64,000 nucleotides of DNA from Bifidobacterium sp. ESL0769. Its GTDB lineage: Bacteria > Actinomycetota > Actinomycetes > Actinomycetales > Bifidobacteriaceae. Every line of letters starts with the position of its first letter. The stretch's first letter is position 1. A program made the position numbers and the translations under genes. The notes below the pieces were generated by a model. The model searched no databases, was not told the DNA's origin, and saw only the letters and a list, made by a program, of their open reading frames with translations. Location: positions 186,001 to 250,000 of the forward strand of contig NZ_CP113918.1 in assembly GCF_029395495.1 (NCBI RefSeq), in the 5' to 3' direction. Shown piece by piece: positions 8,665 to 16,851 of this stretch.

Positions 8665-10245
8665 TTACATTGTTTTACAGCCGGGCGAGAACCGGCGCAA
8701 GATTATGGACAGAGCGGTGAGTGCCATGGTGACGGCGGCGATGGCGAGGTTCAGGGCCGATGAACCGGTGCGCGCAAGTTCGTCGTGCTGTCCGTTGACT
8801 GCCTCCAGCTCTGCGGAAGCGGCATTTTCTGAGTCTTGCCCGAAAGCTGCGAGCGATGGAACGTGTTCCGGTTTGGTCAGGGACGGGTGGCCGGGGGTGC
8901 CAGGTAACACGGGTCCGGCGACGATTGGTTCCGTTTCCTCGTCTTCTGGCTCGATTTCGCCTTCTTCCGTGTCGGTCTCGCCGGCGTCGGCGTCGCTTTC
9001 TTCACCTTCGCCCGGTTCTGTTTCGCCTTCGCTGCCTTCGCCGGGTTCTGTTCCGTCTCCGAGATTGCTGCGCTGCCAGATCGCGTGCATCGTGATGTCA
9101 TTGTCGGCGTCGTCGTCATTGTCCAAAGTGAGAACGGAACCGGTTTGATAATGGGGTTCCGCAGCGTCGTCGGTGTGCGCCCAACCGGCCAACGTGTGGT
9201 CCTTCTTACTCATCTCACCTTGACCAGGCATCTCGAATTCGGCTGGCGCGTCTGGCCAGGCGTCGCGTGTCATGGTCGCTGGAGCAGCGCCTTGCGCACC
9301 GTTAGCGTTGAAACCTACCGAAACCTCTGGTCTTCCGTACCAAGTGGTACTCGGCGAATCCTGCCCGAATCCAAGCGCTGGATCGCCTGTCCAATTACCG
9401 TCCTGACTCTTCCAACTTGCGGAAGGCGTGTTGGCGGCATTTCTGAAAGTCGCGTTTGCGCCGACACGGACAAAGCGCAGGCTCGTGCATCCATCGAACA
9501 TATTGTCGATCCTGTCGTCGCCGCTGATTTTGGCGGTATCAAAGCCGGAAAGGTCGAGACGCGTCAGCGAGGAGTCGCCTTGGAACATCGAAGCCATGGT
9601 GAAGACATTGGCTGTCGAGAACGAGGAACCCATGTTGATGGACTTCAAACTTTTCATTCCACCGAACATATGATTCATGTTCGTGACGTTTGTCGTGTCG
9701 AATTTTTGCCCTAAATCAAGGTTTTGAAGCGTAGAATCCGACGTAAACATATAGCTCATATCGGTCACATTGCTGGTGTCGAATTTATCGCCAAAGGTTA
9801 TGCTGCCGAGCGAGGGGTTCTTGTAGAACATATACCTCATGTTGGTAGCGTCGCTGGTGTCCAAGCCCGTTAAATCGATGCTGGTCAGATACGGCATGTC
9901 ATAAAACATCTGGGAGGAGTCGACGTGGGCCTTGAGCGGCGTATCCACCGTCACCGACTTGATCGAATACCTCACGGAATACCACGGGCGGGTGTTGGGC
10001 AAGGTGCCGATACGATCATATCTGCTGCCAAGATGCAGTTGTGAGCAATCCGAACTCAATTGCCAGTAAGCATCGGTGCCAAACGAGCGTTTGCTGGCAT
10101 CGCAGTAGGCTTGAGCGGTTGGTGTCTGCTCGGTGCTCTCGGATGATGGCTGATGCTCGCCGGCCATTGCGGTTTGTGGCACTATGGCAAGGGCGAGAGT
10201 GGCCAGGGAAGTGGCCGCAGTGGCTATTACGTTTCGTGTCTTCAT
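8665..10245 (-). CDS. BspA/DUF285 repeat surface protein with LARTG sorting signal
   Basis: 526 aa. Signal peptide at residues 1-28 ending in TAMA. Residues about 90-270 hold DUF285 (BspA-like leucine-rich) repeats, recognised by recurring units such as LDTSDATNMRYMF, FDTSNVTDMSYMF and FDTTNVTNMNHMF. An InlB-type beta-repeat-like stretch follows (about 300-390), then an acidic Glu/Asp/Gly linker, then ELARTG, a hydrophobic helix and RR near the end. The LARTG pentad with helix and basic tail is a cell-wall sorting signal of the LAXTG kind used by class E sortases of high-GC Gram-positives. Likely a wall-anchored adhesin or host-contact protein; ligand unknown. Confidence 0.9.
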   Translation of the reverse strand: MKTRNVIATAATSLATLALAIVPQTAMAGEHQPSSESTEQTPTAQAYCDASKRSFGTDAYWQLSSDCSQLHLGSRYDRIGTLPNTRPWYSVRYSIKSVTVDTPLKAHVDSSQMFYDMPYLTSIDLTGLDTSDATNMRYMFYKNPSLGSITFGDKFDTSNVTDMSYMFTSDSTLQNLDLGQKFDTTNVTNMNHMFGGMKSLKSINMGSSFSTANVFTMASMFQGDSSLTRLDLSGFDTAKISGDDRIDNMFDGCTSLRFVRVGANATFRNAANTPSASWKSQDGNWTGDPALGFGQDSPSTTWYGRPEVSVGFNANGAQGAAPATMTRDAWPDAPAEFEMPGQGEMSKKDHTLAGWAHTDDAAEPHYQTGSVLTLDNDDDADNDITMHAIWQRSNLGDGTEPGEGSEGETEPGEGEESDADAGETDTEEGEIEPEDEETEPIVAGPVLPGTPGHPSLTKPEHVPSLAAFGQDSENAASAELEAVNGQHDELARTGSSALNLAIAAVTMALTALSIILRRFSPGCKTM

Positions 10246-10559
10246 TTGATAGTTCCTGGTAATCGGTTATTCGGATAGTCGGTTAATCATATGCAGGTGT
10301 CTAATTTTGATTTTTGATTTTCGTTTATTCGCGTAGTTTGCAATTCCAATGATCGCATGTTTTCTTATGCGCGATGACGTCACGCCATCTTCGGTGTGAT
10401 ATATGAAATATCCCCAATGCCAACGTATCGGCTTTATAAGACAAACGATAATAGATTGATGAATTTATACAACTTCTTTGACTCAGGATTTGAACCCAGC
10501 CATCGCGCTTGGTACCCTTAAAAAGATTGCTGAAGATGCTGGATGAAGGGGAGTGGGTT
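10246..10559. other. divergent intergenic region
   Basis: 314 bp between the surface-protein gene and the membrane-protein gene, so it must hold both promoters. I see an 8-bp perfect palindrome TGACGTCA at 10375-10382 as a possible operator, and otherwise nothing I can assign. Confidence 0.4.
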
Positions 10560-11921
10560 ATGGAGACTGCTCCTCATGGTCTTAATGACGAAAATTCGAA
10601 ATCGCTGGATGAAAAGCTTGGCGAGGCTTCACTCGGCTCTGCAAAATCGTCGGCGAACGCGCTCGGTAAGGCCGCGAGCTCAGCCGCTGACGCAGTGGCA
10701 CATTCAGCCGCCCGGGCCGCGCAAGACGTTGGTGATGCTTCCCGTAATCTTGCGAATCATGCCTCTCGGCATCTCACTATCATCGGCCGCATTTACGGCG
10801 TTCTGGTCCTGTTCGTGGGACTCGTCGGCGTGCCGTATGTCGGTTACGCGATTCTCGACGGCATCCACAATTTTTTGACCGGCCGGCTTCGCCCCGATCT
10901 TCTTGACCTGACATTTTTGCTTACTTGTGCGCAGACGGTTGTTTCGTTCGTCAACGCCGCGACATTGATTGTTTTCGGCGTCACGTTGTTGCGTGACATG
11001 CGCAAGCATGCGGCGCGATGGGCGTACGTACTGATGGCGGTGACCGTGGCTCAGGGCATGCTTTCGTTGGCATTGCAGGGGCTCGGGCTTGGCGTCGGGC
11101 TCTCCCTGATTCAGATTGCGATTCTCGTGGCGCTCGCCATTGCGCTCGACCCGGCGCTGATCGGCGAACGTGCAGTGCAGCGCAAACTCAAGCGGATGGA
11201 CGAGCACGACGAATACATCGAGGCCAAAGGCGCCGGGATGCTCGGCCGCGATCCGAGCGGTAAAGGCTACGTCGAGCTCAACGTTTTCAACGTGTTCTGG
11301 CTTTTTGTGGTCGGTTGCGTCGGCGGGCTGATTGTCGAGGAAATCTATCACCTTATATTCTTCAACGAGTGGCAGGACCGCGCAGGGCTGATTTGGGGCC
11401 CGTTCTCGCCGATTTATGGCTTCGGCGTTGTGGTGCTGACGATGTGCCTGAACCGGCTTTGGCACGCCAACGCCATCCTGATTTTCTTCGCCAGCGCGAT
11501 TATCGGTGGTTGCTTTGAAGCGTTCGTGGCATGGTTTATGCAGATTGCGTTTGGCATCATAGCGTGGAATTATTCGAACGACTGGCTGCCGCTTTTCGGC
11601 GGGAAGACTTGTGGCAAATACATGGTTTTCTGGGGGTTGGCAGGCCTGATTTGGTTGCGTGAGCTGTTGCCGCGTCTGCTGAAATTCATCAATCTCATCC
11701 CGTGGAAGTGGCGTTACGCGCTGACCGCCGTCGCGCTGGTGTTCATGCTCATCGACATTGCGGTCACACTGATGGCGTTCGATTGCTGGTACGGCCGCAT
11801 TGCCGGCTTGCCGCAGACTTCCCCCGTTGCCCGTTTCTTCGGCGAGCATTTCAACAACGCCGTGATGCAGCAGCGTTTCCAAACGATGAGCATCAACCCG
11901 AAGTGGTCCGGTCGCGCGTGA
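10560..11921 (+). CDS. CmpB/DUF1113-like multi-pass membrane protein
   Basis: 453 aa. Start ATG 10560 has AAGGGGAG 7 nt upstream. A soluble Ala/Ser-rich amphipathic N-terminus (residues 1-75) precedes about four helices (80-220), then a second block of five or six helices (260-430). The second block carries the signature of the putative ABC-transporter permease family CmpB/DUF1113: GLIWGPFSPIYGFGVVVL, then WNYSNDWLPLFGGKTCGKYMVFWGL. The family has no settled function. The N-terminal half is an extra domain of unknown role. The gene stands alone and is convergent with the Schlafen-type gene across a repeat block. Confidence 0.8.
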   Translation: METAPHGLNDENSKSLDEKLGEASLGSAKSSANALGKAASSAADAVAHSAARAAQDVGDASRNLANHASRHLTIIGRIYGVLVLFVGLVGVPYVGYAILDGIHNFLTGRLRPDLLDLTFLLTCAQTVVSFVNAATLIVFGVTLLRDMRKHAARWAYVLMAVTVAQGMLSLALQGLGLGVGLSLIQIAILVALAIALDPALIGERAVQRKLKRMDEHDEYIEAKGAGMLGRDPSGKGYVELNVFNVFWLFVVGCVGGLIVEEIYHLIFFNEWQDRAGLIWGPFSPIYGFGVVVLTMCLNRLWHANAILIFFASAIIGGCFEAFVAWFMQIAFGIIAWNYSNDWLPLFGGKTCGKYMVFWGLAGLIWLRELLPRLLKFINLIPWKWRYALTAVALVFMLIDIAVTLMAFDCWYGRIAGLPQTSPVARFFGEHFNNAVMQQRFQTMSINPKWSGRA

Positions 11922-11954
11922 AGGTTCGTTTTGTCAAGGATGATTAGTCCGGCA

Positions 11955-12300
11955 GAATTGTACGAGATAACGCGAGATAACGCGAGATAACGCAAAAAGT
12001 TTACGTGAATGTACGCGAATACGCGGGAAAATACGCGAGATAGTACGAGATAGTACGAGATAGTACGAGATAGTACGAGATAGTACGAGATAGTACGAGA
12101 TAGTACGAGATAGTACGAGATAGTACGAGATAGTACGAGATAGTACGAGATAGTACGAGATAGTACGAGATAGTACGAGATAGTACGAGATAGTACGAGA
12201 TAGTACGAGATAGTACGAGATAGTACGAGATAGTACGAGATAGTACGAGATAGTACGAGATAGTACGAGATAGTACGAGATAGTACGAGATAGTACGAGG
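11955..12300. repeat. 10-bp tandem repeat array (26 exact-phase copies plus variants)
   Basis: From 12041 to 12300 the decamer TAGTACGAGA is repeated 26 times without a break; only the last copy ends in GG. Degenerate units of the same length (GATAACGCGA type) precede it from about 11955. The minus strand stays open through it and would read as a repeating ten-residue peptide, but there is no sign of translation. The unit is close to one DNA turn. It lies between two convergent genes, directly abutting a terminator. Confidence 0.98.
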
Positions 12301-12331
12301 CCCGCCAAATAAAAATGGCGGGCCTCGTACT
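12292..12331. terminator. bidirectional terminator whose arm is a repeat unit
   Basis: Perfect 16-nt inverted repeat (arms 12292-12307 and 12316-12331, core GAGGCCCGCCA) around the 8-nt loop AATAAAAA. The outer part of the left arm is the last decamer of the tandem array. No strong T run follows on either strand, but the stem is very stable and sits between convergent genes. Confidence 0.75.
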
Positions 12332-12350
12332 CAGTGGCTAGCTTAGTTAC

Positions 12351-13823
12351 TTACTTACGAACGGTATAGTGTGTACCCCGTGTGGTGCCATCGCGGTTGA
12401 CCATACCTTTTGCGTTAAGGGACTTCAACTGTTTACTAGCCCATGAAACGCTTATGCCGAGCTTCTGCGCGATTTCGCTTGTTTTCATTGGCTGTTTTGA
12501 TTTTGTTAGTAGCGAGAGTACACGGTTTTCGCCATCCGAAAACGTTGAATGCGTTGGCGGCTTGGTCGGTGTCTGGCTACTTGTTGTCCTTTTTTTAACG
12601 TTCTTTATCGGCACGTTTAACGTCGTGCGGTTCGGGAACGACTGGGTCGTGGTGAGGGTGGGCTCTTCGGCGCCGATGTCGGCTGCGCCCTGGCGCATGA
12701 CATCGAAGCCGCTGCCCATGCGTTCGCCTCCACCTACGAGGTTGAACATGGCAAGCAGTGTGGGATTACGCGAGTCGGATATGCCGCCTTGCAATACTTC
12801 GTCTTTGGTGAGTCTGAGCCCGCCGGGGTTGGTGAATTCGAGGCAGTCGAGCTTGCGTATAACAACAGTTCCGCGCCGTCCGTAGTAATCCGCGTGGACG
12901 AGGGTGTTGGTCAGGGCCTCGCGCACAGCCTTGTCCATCGGGCCTTCATCGATTCGTTGCATGTTCGGGGCGAGCCGGAAGGGATGTGGAATGGTGGCGA
13001 TGAGTTTTGTGGTGACCTTCAGCCAGAAGTCGTACAGGTTGCCGCTCCATGTCCCCTCGGTCGAAATGATGCGGTCGTCCCATCGGTTCTGTCCGAGTTT
13101 TTCGTGATAGTCGAGGAAATAGTCAGGGAATTCCCGCGTAATCGCCTGATTGTCGCAGAACATCAGCAGGCCGGCGCGGGTTGGGTGCAATGTGGCGTCC
13201 TTCGCGAAATCCACGGCGTTGAGTTTTAGGAGGAAATCCTTGTCCGGAAGGTTGTTCCACGGGTGATCGGGTCGGCGGAACGCAAGGTTCTTGCGGTAGG
13301 TATCGAGTGTGTCTTTACTGATGGCCTCGAGGCCCACTTCGTCGACGATTTTACGGTCGAGAGGCGTGAGGCTGCTGTCGCGCAGCATGGCCCGGCTTTC
13401 GTCGGCCGTGCAATGGTAGTCGCCGTCGGCGTTACGGCGGTAGGCGCCGGTGAGCGGATTGGGGCCGAGATAAACGGGCTTGTTCTCACGCCGGGCTGCA
13501 GGAACGTTGATGACGATGATATCCTTGCCGTCTTCGGACTGGACGCTTATGTCCTCGTCGGTGAGAATATTGATGTTGACTTTCGTTCGGTCGTTGAGGG
13601 TGTTCCAGAAGTCCCTGATGAGTTTTTCGGTGTCGGCCACGCCGGAGACGGACAGTTTGCGGGTTGCTTTGTCTTCGGCGACGCCCAGCAGGATTTTCCC
13701 GCCCTCGCTGTTGGCGAAGGAGGAATAGGTCTCCCAAATGCTATGCGGAAGCCCGTGTTTCGCGAGTTTGGCCTCGATCTGGTTGGTTTCGCGCAGATTC
13801 GAAATGTCAAGTCGATCAGCCAT
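12351..13823 (-). CDS. AlbA_2/Schlafen-domain ATP-binding transcriptional regulator
   Basis: 490 aa. Residues 1-130 form an AlbA_2 (Schlafen-like) domain with ETNQIEAKLAKHGLP and SSFANSEGGKILLGV. The middle holds a GHKL-like ATP-binding segment (HATPase_c_4) around MDKAVREALTNTLVHADYYGRRGTV and the NPGGL loop. The C-terminus (about 425-490) is a winged helix: VLSLLTKSKQPMKTSEIAQKLGISVSWASKQL. A good AAAGG site precedes the start. Family members are poorly characterised regulators, often near mobile or defence genes. It is divergent from a DUF4143 ATPase across a 230-bp region with an inverted repeat, so it may control that gene; this is inference. Confidence 0.9.
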   Translation of the reverse strand: MADRLDISNLRETNQIEAKLAKHGLPHSIWETYSSFANSEGGKILLGVAEDKATRKLSVSGVADTEKLIRDFWNTLNDRTKVNINILTDEDISVQSEDGKDIIVINVPAARRENKPVYLGPNPLTGAYRRNADGDYHCTADESRAMLRDSSLTPLDRKIVDEVGLEAISKDTLDTYRKNLAFRRPDHPWNNLPDKDFLLKLNAVDFAKDATLHPTRAGLLMFCDNQAITREFPDYFLDYHEKLGQNRWDDRIISTEGTWSGNLYDFWLKVTTKLIATIPHPFRLAPNMQRIDEGPMDKAVREALTNTLVHADYYGRRGTVVIRKLDCLEFTNPGGLRLTKDEVLQGGISDSRNPTLLAMFNLVGGGERMGSGFDVMRQGAADIGAEEPTLTTTQSFPNRTTLNVPIKNVKKRTTSSQTPTKPPTHSTFSDGENRVLSLLTKSKQPMKTSEIAQKLGISVSWASKQLKSLNAKGMVNRDGTTRGTHYTVRK

Positions 13824-13977
13824 GGTTCAACCTTTCCGAAAGTGGTTCCGTACCTATAAATTTCCTTTATTCGATGATAACCCAGATTAGAGAAGGTTTC
13901 GAGGAAAGGAAGCCCCAAGGTGTTCCGATGAGGGTAAGCATTGTCTTTATGCGGAGAAAAGTTCGCTGTGTTTATAA

Positions 13978-14043
13978 CTTTTCCAGTTATACTATGAAAA
14001 GTTTGATTATTTGATATACTTTTCATAGTATAAGTAGAAAAGT
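13978..14043. promoter_or_regulatory. 14-bp inverted repeat in divergent promoter region
   Basis: ATACTATGAAAAGT (13989-14002) and its exact reverse complement (14018-14031) are separated by 15 bp, directly before the DUF4143 gene. Additional half-sites (ACTTTTC at 13978, GAAAAGT near 14037) give four CTTTTC/GAAAAG half-sites alternating in orientation. This looks like an operator for a dimeric or tetrameric repressor, possibly one of the two flanking gene products. Confidence 0.65.
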
Positions 14044-14053
14044 TGGCGTTGTG

Positions 14054-15352
14054 ATGATGCGAGATAAAAATATCAAGGACAACGATACCGAAGTATTGGG
14101 GAGCAAAGTCGGCAAGGCTGCTCTGCTTGACAGTGCATCGTTGGAGCTGAAACCGCGCCCGGATTATCTCGCTACTTTGGTCAAATTTCTTGATAATGGT
14201 GCCATCAAGGTCGTCTCCGGCATGCGCCGCTGCGGGAAATCGAGTCTGCTTATCCTGCTCGCAAGATACTTGCAGGAAAAAGGGACCCCGCGAAACCATA
14301 TCGTGATGGCGAATTTCGAGTCCTCCGAGTTTTTCGACGTGACTGATTATCGCAGCTTGACGGTGTGGTTGCATAAACGCATGAATGAATCTGGCCATTA
14401 CTATGTGCTGCTCGACGAAGTGCAGCTGGTGGAGCATTGGGAACGTGCCATCAACGCGCTGCGTGTGGATGCCGACGTGGATATTTACCTGACCGGATCG
14501 AATGCCTACCTGCTTTCCTCACAACTGGCTACGCTACTTTCCGGGCGTTATGAGGAGATCAATGTTTATCCGCTTTCATTCAAGGAGTTCATGGATTATG
14601 CCGGTCTTTCCGACCGCCGGCTTGGACTCGAACGTTATCTGCGATTTGGGGGATTGCCGCCAGTTGTGGATCAAGGCGATGACCGGCAGCTGGCCGAAAC
14701 GATGCTTTCGGGGATATACAACACCGTGGTGGTCAAGGACGTCGCGCAACATGTTCAGATCCGGAATATGGCAGTGTTCGGCGACGTCGCGCGTTTTCTT
14801 GCCGATACCACCGGTTCGAGCGTGGCCATCACGAACATCGAGCATCGGCTGGCCAGTGCCCATCGTAAGACGGCTGGTGGCACAGTCGAGCGTTACGTGC
14901 AGGGTCTGGTGGATGCGTTTTTGTTCTCGCGGGCTCAACGCTACGATTTGAAGGGTGGGGCCTATCTGCAAGGTGGCGATAAATATTATCCCGCTGATCT
15001 GGGCATTCGCAATATGCTATTGGATTTTCCGGCTGGAGATTTCGGCTTCGCGCTGGAAAACTTGGTCTATAACGAGTTGAGGACCAGGGGCTTCCATGTC
15101 CGTGTCGGCAAAATCGGCACTATCGAGGTCGATTTCATCGCAACGAAAGGCGAGACGAAACTGGCGATTCAGGTCACCGCCACCATGCTGGATGAAAAGA
15201 CCCGTCAGCGAGAGTTGGCTCCGCTGCAGCAGCTTATGCCTCAAGCCGCCAACGAAGGTTTGAGGCGAATGGTCCTAACGTATGACACCGTTGGGCTTGG
15301 AGCTGTTGACGGCATCGAGATTGTCAATGCCGTCGATTGGCTGATGGAGTGA
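14054..15352 (+). CDS. AAA ATPase with DUF4143 domain
   Basis: About 432 aa. Start is ATG 14054 or 14057; GTG 14051 is also possible and no clear ribosome site separates them, so the mRNA may be leaderless. Walker A is SGMRRCGKSS (about residue 55), Walker B YYVLLDEVQ, followed by the sensor-like YLTGSNAYLLSS. The C-terminal DUF4143 region contains IEVDFIATKGETKLAIQV, a PD-(D/E)XK-like strand pattern in which the usual lysine is replaced. The family is widespread and uncharacterised, seen in mobile or defence settings. A second family member lies at 34930, also next to repeated AT-rich motifs. Confidence 0.9.
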   Translation: MMRDKNIKDNDTEVLGSKVGKAALLDSASLELKPRPDYLATLVKFLDNGAIKVVSGMRRCGKSSLLILLARYLQEKGTPRNHIVMANFESSEFFDVTDYRSLTVWLHKRMNESGHYYVLLDEVQLVEHWERAINALRVDADVDIYLTGSNAYLLSSQLATLLSGRYEEINVYPLSFKEFMDYAGLSDRRLGLERYLRFGGLPPVVDQGDDRQLAETMLSGIYNTVVVKDVAQHVQIRNMAVFGDVARFLADTTGSSVAITNIEHRLASAHRKTAGGTVERYVQGLVDAFLFSRAQRYDLKGGAYLQGGDKYYPADLGIRNMLLDFPAGDFGFALENLVYNELRTRGFHVRVGKIGTIEVDFIATKGETKLAIQVTATMLDEKTRQRELAPLQQLMPQAANEGLRRMVLTYDTVGLGAVDGIEIVNAVDWLME

Positions 15353-15405
15353 ACGACTAACCGACTTAACCGGATTTGACGTTTTGATGCGTCTATTTCA
15401 GCCAA

Positions 15406-16704
15406 TCAGAAATCCCAGTCGTCGTCGCTGGTTTCCTCGGCCTTGTTGGCGGCGGTCGCGCCGGTTGAAGTTGCGGGCGAGGATGCCGAAGTTCCGGCGG
15501 TTGCGCTCGCGGAATTGGCTGAGGTGAAATTGATGCCGGAGCCGCCGAACAGGCTGGCGGGTTTGAGAGCCGACGCCAGCGATTCCATATCGTTGAGCTC
15601 GTCGATGACGGCCGGGTTCGGCTGGCTGATCTCGGTGGGGAACAGGGCCGGGTATCCCAAGTATGAGAGGGCTTTGTTGGCGTTGTAGCTCAGGAACTTT
15701 TCGATGTCATCGTCAAGGCCGAGGTTGGCGTAAGGCAGCGTATAGTTGTAATCCTCTTCGGCGAAATAGAGGTTGTTGGCAAGGTCGTAGACATACTGGC
15801 GCATGGTTTCGCGGGTTTCGTCGTCGAGCTGTTCGAGCTTTTGCTGGTAGACGGAACCGAGGTACGAGCTGGAAGTGACGATATCGCGATTGATCAGGCG
15901 AATGATATCGGCGGATTTCGTCATCGTTCCGCGGCTGGAAAGCCACATCGGCAGGTAGAAACCGGATTCCACTAGCAGTGCTTGTGCAAGCACCGCCGCC
16001 ACGAGCCGCTTCAGCGCACCGAGGTCGGGAAAGCTGCTTGTCTCGGAATCAGAATTAGAAGCGTTTGAGGCGGCGATTTCGGTCGGTGAAGTGATACTTG
16101 ACAAATTTGTAGACGTATCTGCGTTCTGGCCTGATTGATTGGCCGCGTCAGAGACGGTGATACCCGAGACATTGAAAACAGCAGCGTACACGTCGTTGAG
16201 CAGCCGCAGTTTTTCCTGCATCGATTCGTTCTGCTGTGCCCAGGCAAATGGTGATTGTGCTGATTCATTGGCCTTGTCGATATTGGCGGAAGTATTTGAA
16301 TCCGTTGAATTTGCAGACAGGTTGGTGTCGGCATTGCGCGTGTCGTTTGCTTCGTCGGAACCGAGTGCAGCGATCAGCGCCGAATAGGCTTTCGTGTGCA
16401 TCGACTCGGCGAATGCGATGGCAGTCAAAACCGCCTGACTGATTCCGGCATTATCCCGCTCGGCATCGCTGCTCAAAGCTTTGGTCGCGTTGCTGGCCTG
16501 CAAGGATTCGACAACGGAAAGTCCTGCGAAAATCCGGCTCAGTGCAGTCCGTTCGGAGCAGCTGAGCCTATGAATGTCTTGGGCGTCATCCGCCAGTGAA
16601 ACCTGTTCGGGCGTCCAGAGTTGCGTGGTCATGGTGTTGAAGGCATCGCGGCTTGTATCGGCGTCTGCGCCGTCAAGATTCCAGTTCATCGCGGTGAAAG
16701 TCAT
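15406..16704 (-). CDS. nrdF: class I ribonucleotide reductase R2 subunit (NrdF) with atypical metal site
   Basis: 432 aa, about 110 longer than E. coli NrdF. Start ATG 16704 follows AAAGGA. Family landmarks are clear: MNWNL, GLSVVESLQ, AFAESMHTKAYSA, SGFYLPMWLSSRG, SADIIRL, NANKALSYLGY and the R1-docking tail DDDWDF. Against the E. coli ligands D67/E98/H101/E158/E192/H195 this protein reads E66, E100, H103, Q241, I275, S278, so three ligands are lost; the radical tyrosine aligns with Y107. Two Ser/Asn/Thr-rich insertions (116-150 and 179-229) and an extended Ala/Ser/Thr linker before the tail are also unusual. It pairs with NrdE and should generate or hold the radical, but by a non-standard cofactor, or it may be degenerate. 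Confidence 0.9.
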   Translation of the reverse strand: MTFTAMNWNLDGADADTSRDAFNTMTTQLWTPEQVSLADDAQDIHRLSCSERTALSRIFAGLSVVESLQASNATKALSSDAERDNAGISQAVLTAIAFAESMHTKAYSALIAALGSDEANDTRNADTNLSANSTDSNTSANIDKANESAQSPFAWAQQNESMQEKLRLLNDVYAAVFNVSGITVSDAANQSGQNADTSTNLSSITSPTEIAASNASNSDSETSSFPDLGALKRLVAAVLAQALLVESGFYLPMWLSSRGTMTKSADIIRLINRDIVTSSSYLGSVYQQKLEQLDDETRETMRQYVYDLANNLYFAEEDYNYTLPYANLGLDDDIEKFLSYNANKALSYLGYPALFPTEISQPNPAVIDELNDMESLASALKPASLFGGSGINFTSANSASATAGTSASSPATSTGATAANKAEETSDDDWDF

Positions 16705-16781
16705 AAATATTCCTTTGTAAAGTATGTGATTACTTATCAGTATTGCACAGCCGCTTAATCCCGTGTGAGGTGACTTATGCA

Positions 16782-16818
16782 AGTGCCCGCCAGTATCAAC
16801 GGATATCTGGCGGGCACT
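16782..16818. other. hairpin between nrdE and nrdF
   Basis: Arms 16782-16796 and 16803-16818 (core TGCCCGCCAG) form a near-perfect stem with a 6-nt loop. No T run follows on the minus strand, so a partial terminator or an RNA processing/stability element that sets the nrdE:nrdF ratio is more likely than a full stop. Confidence 0.7.
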
Positions 16819-16851
16819 ATCGATTTTCAGCTCGAGGCTTGAGCGCTGAAT

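Noticed and set aside
11934..12308. 124-aa repetitive protein on the minus strand across the decamer array
   Set aside because: The open frame is a by-product of a 10-bp unit that contains no stop in that frame; no ribosome site and no family.
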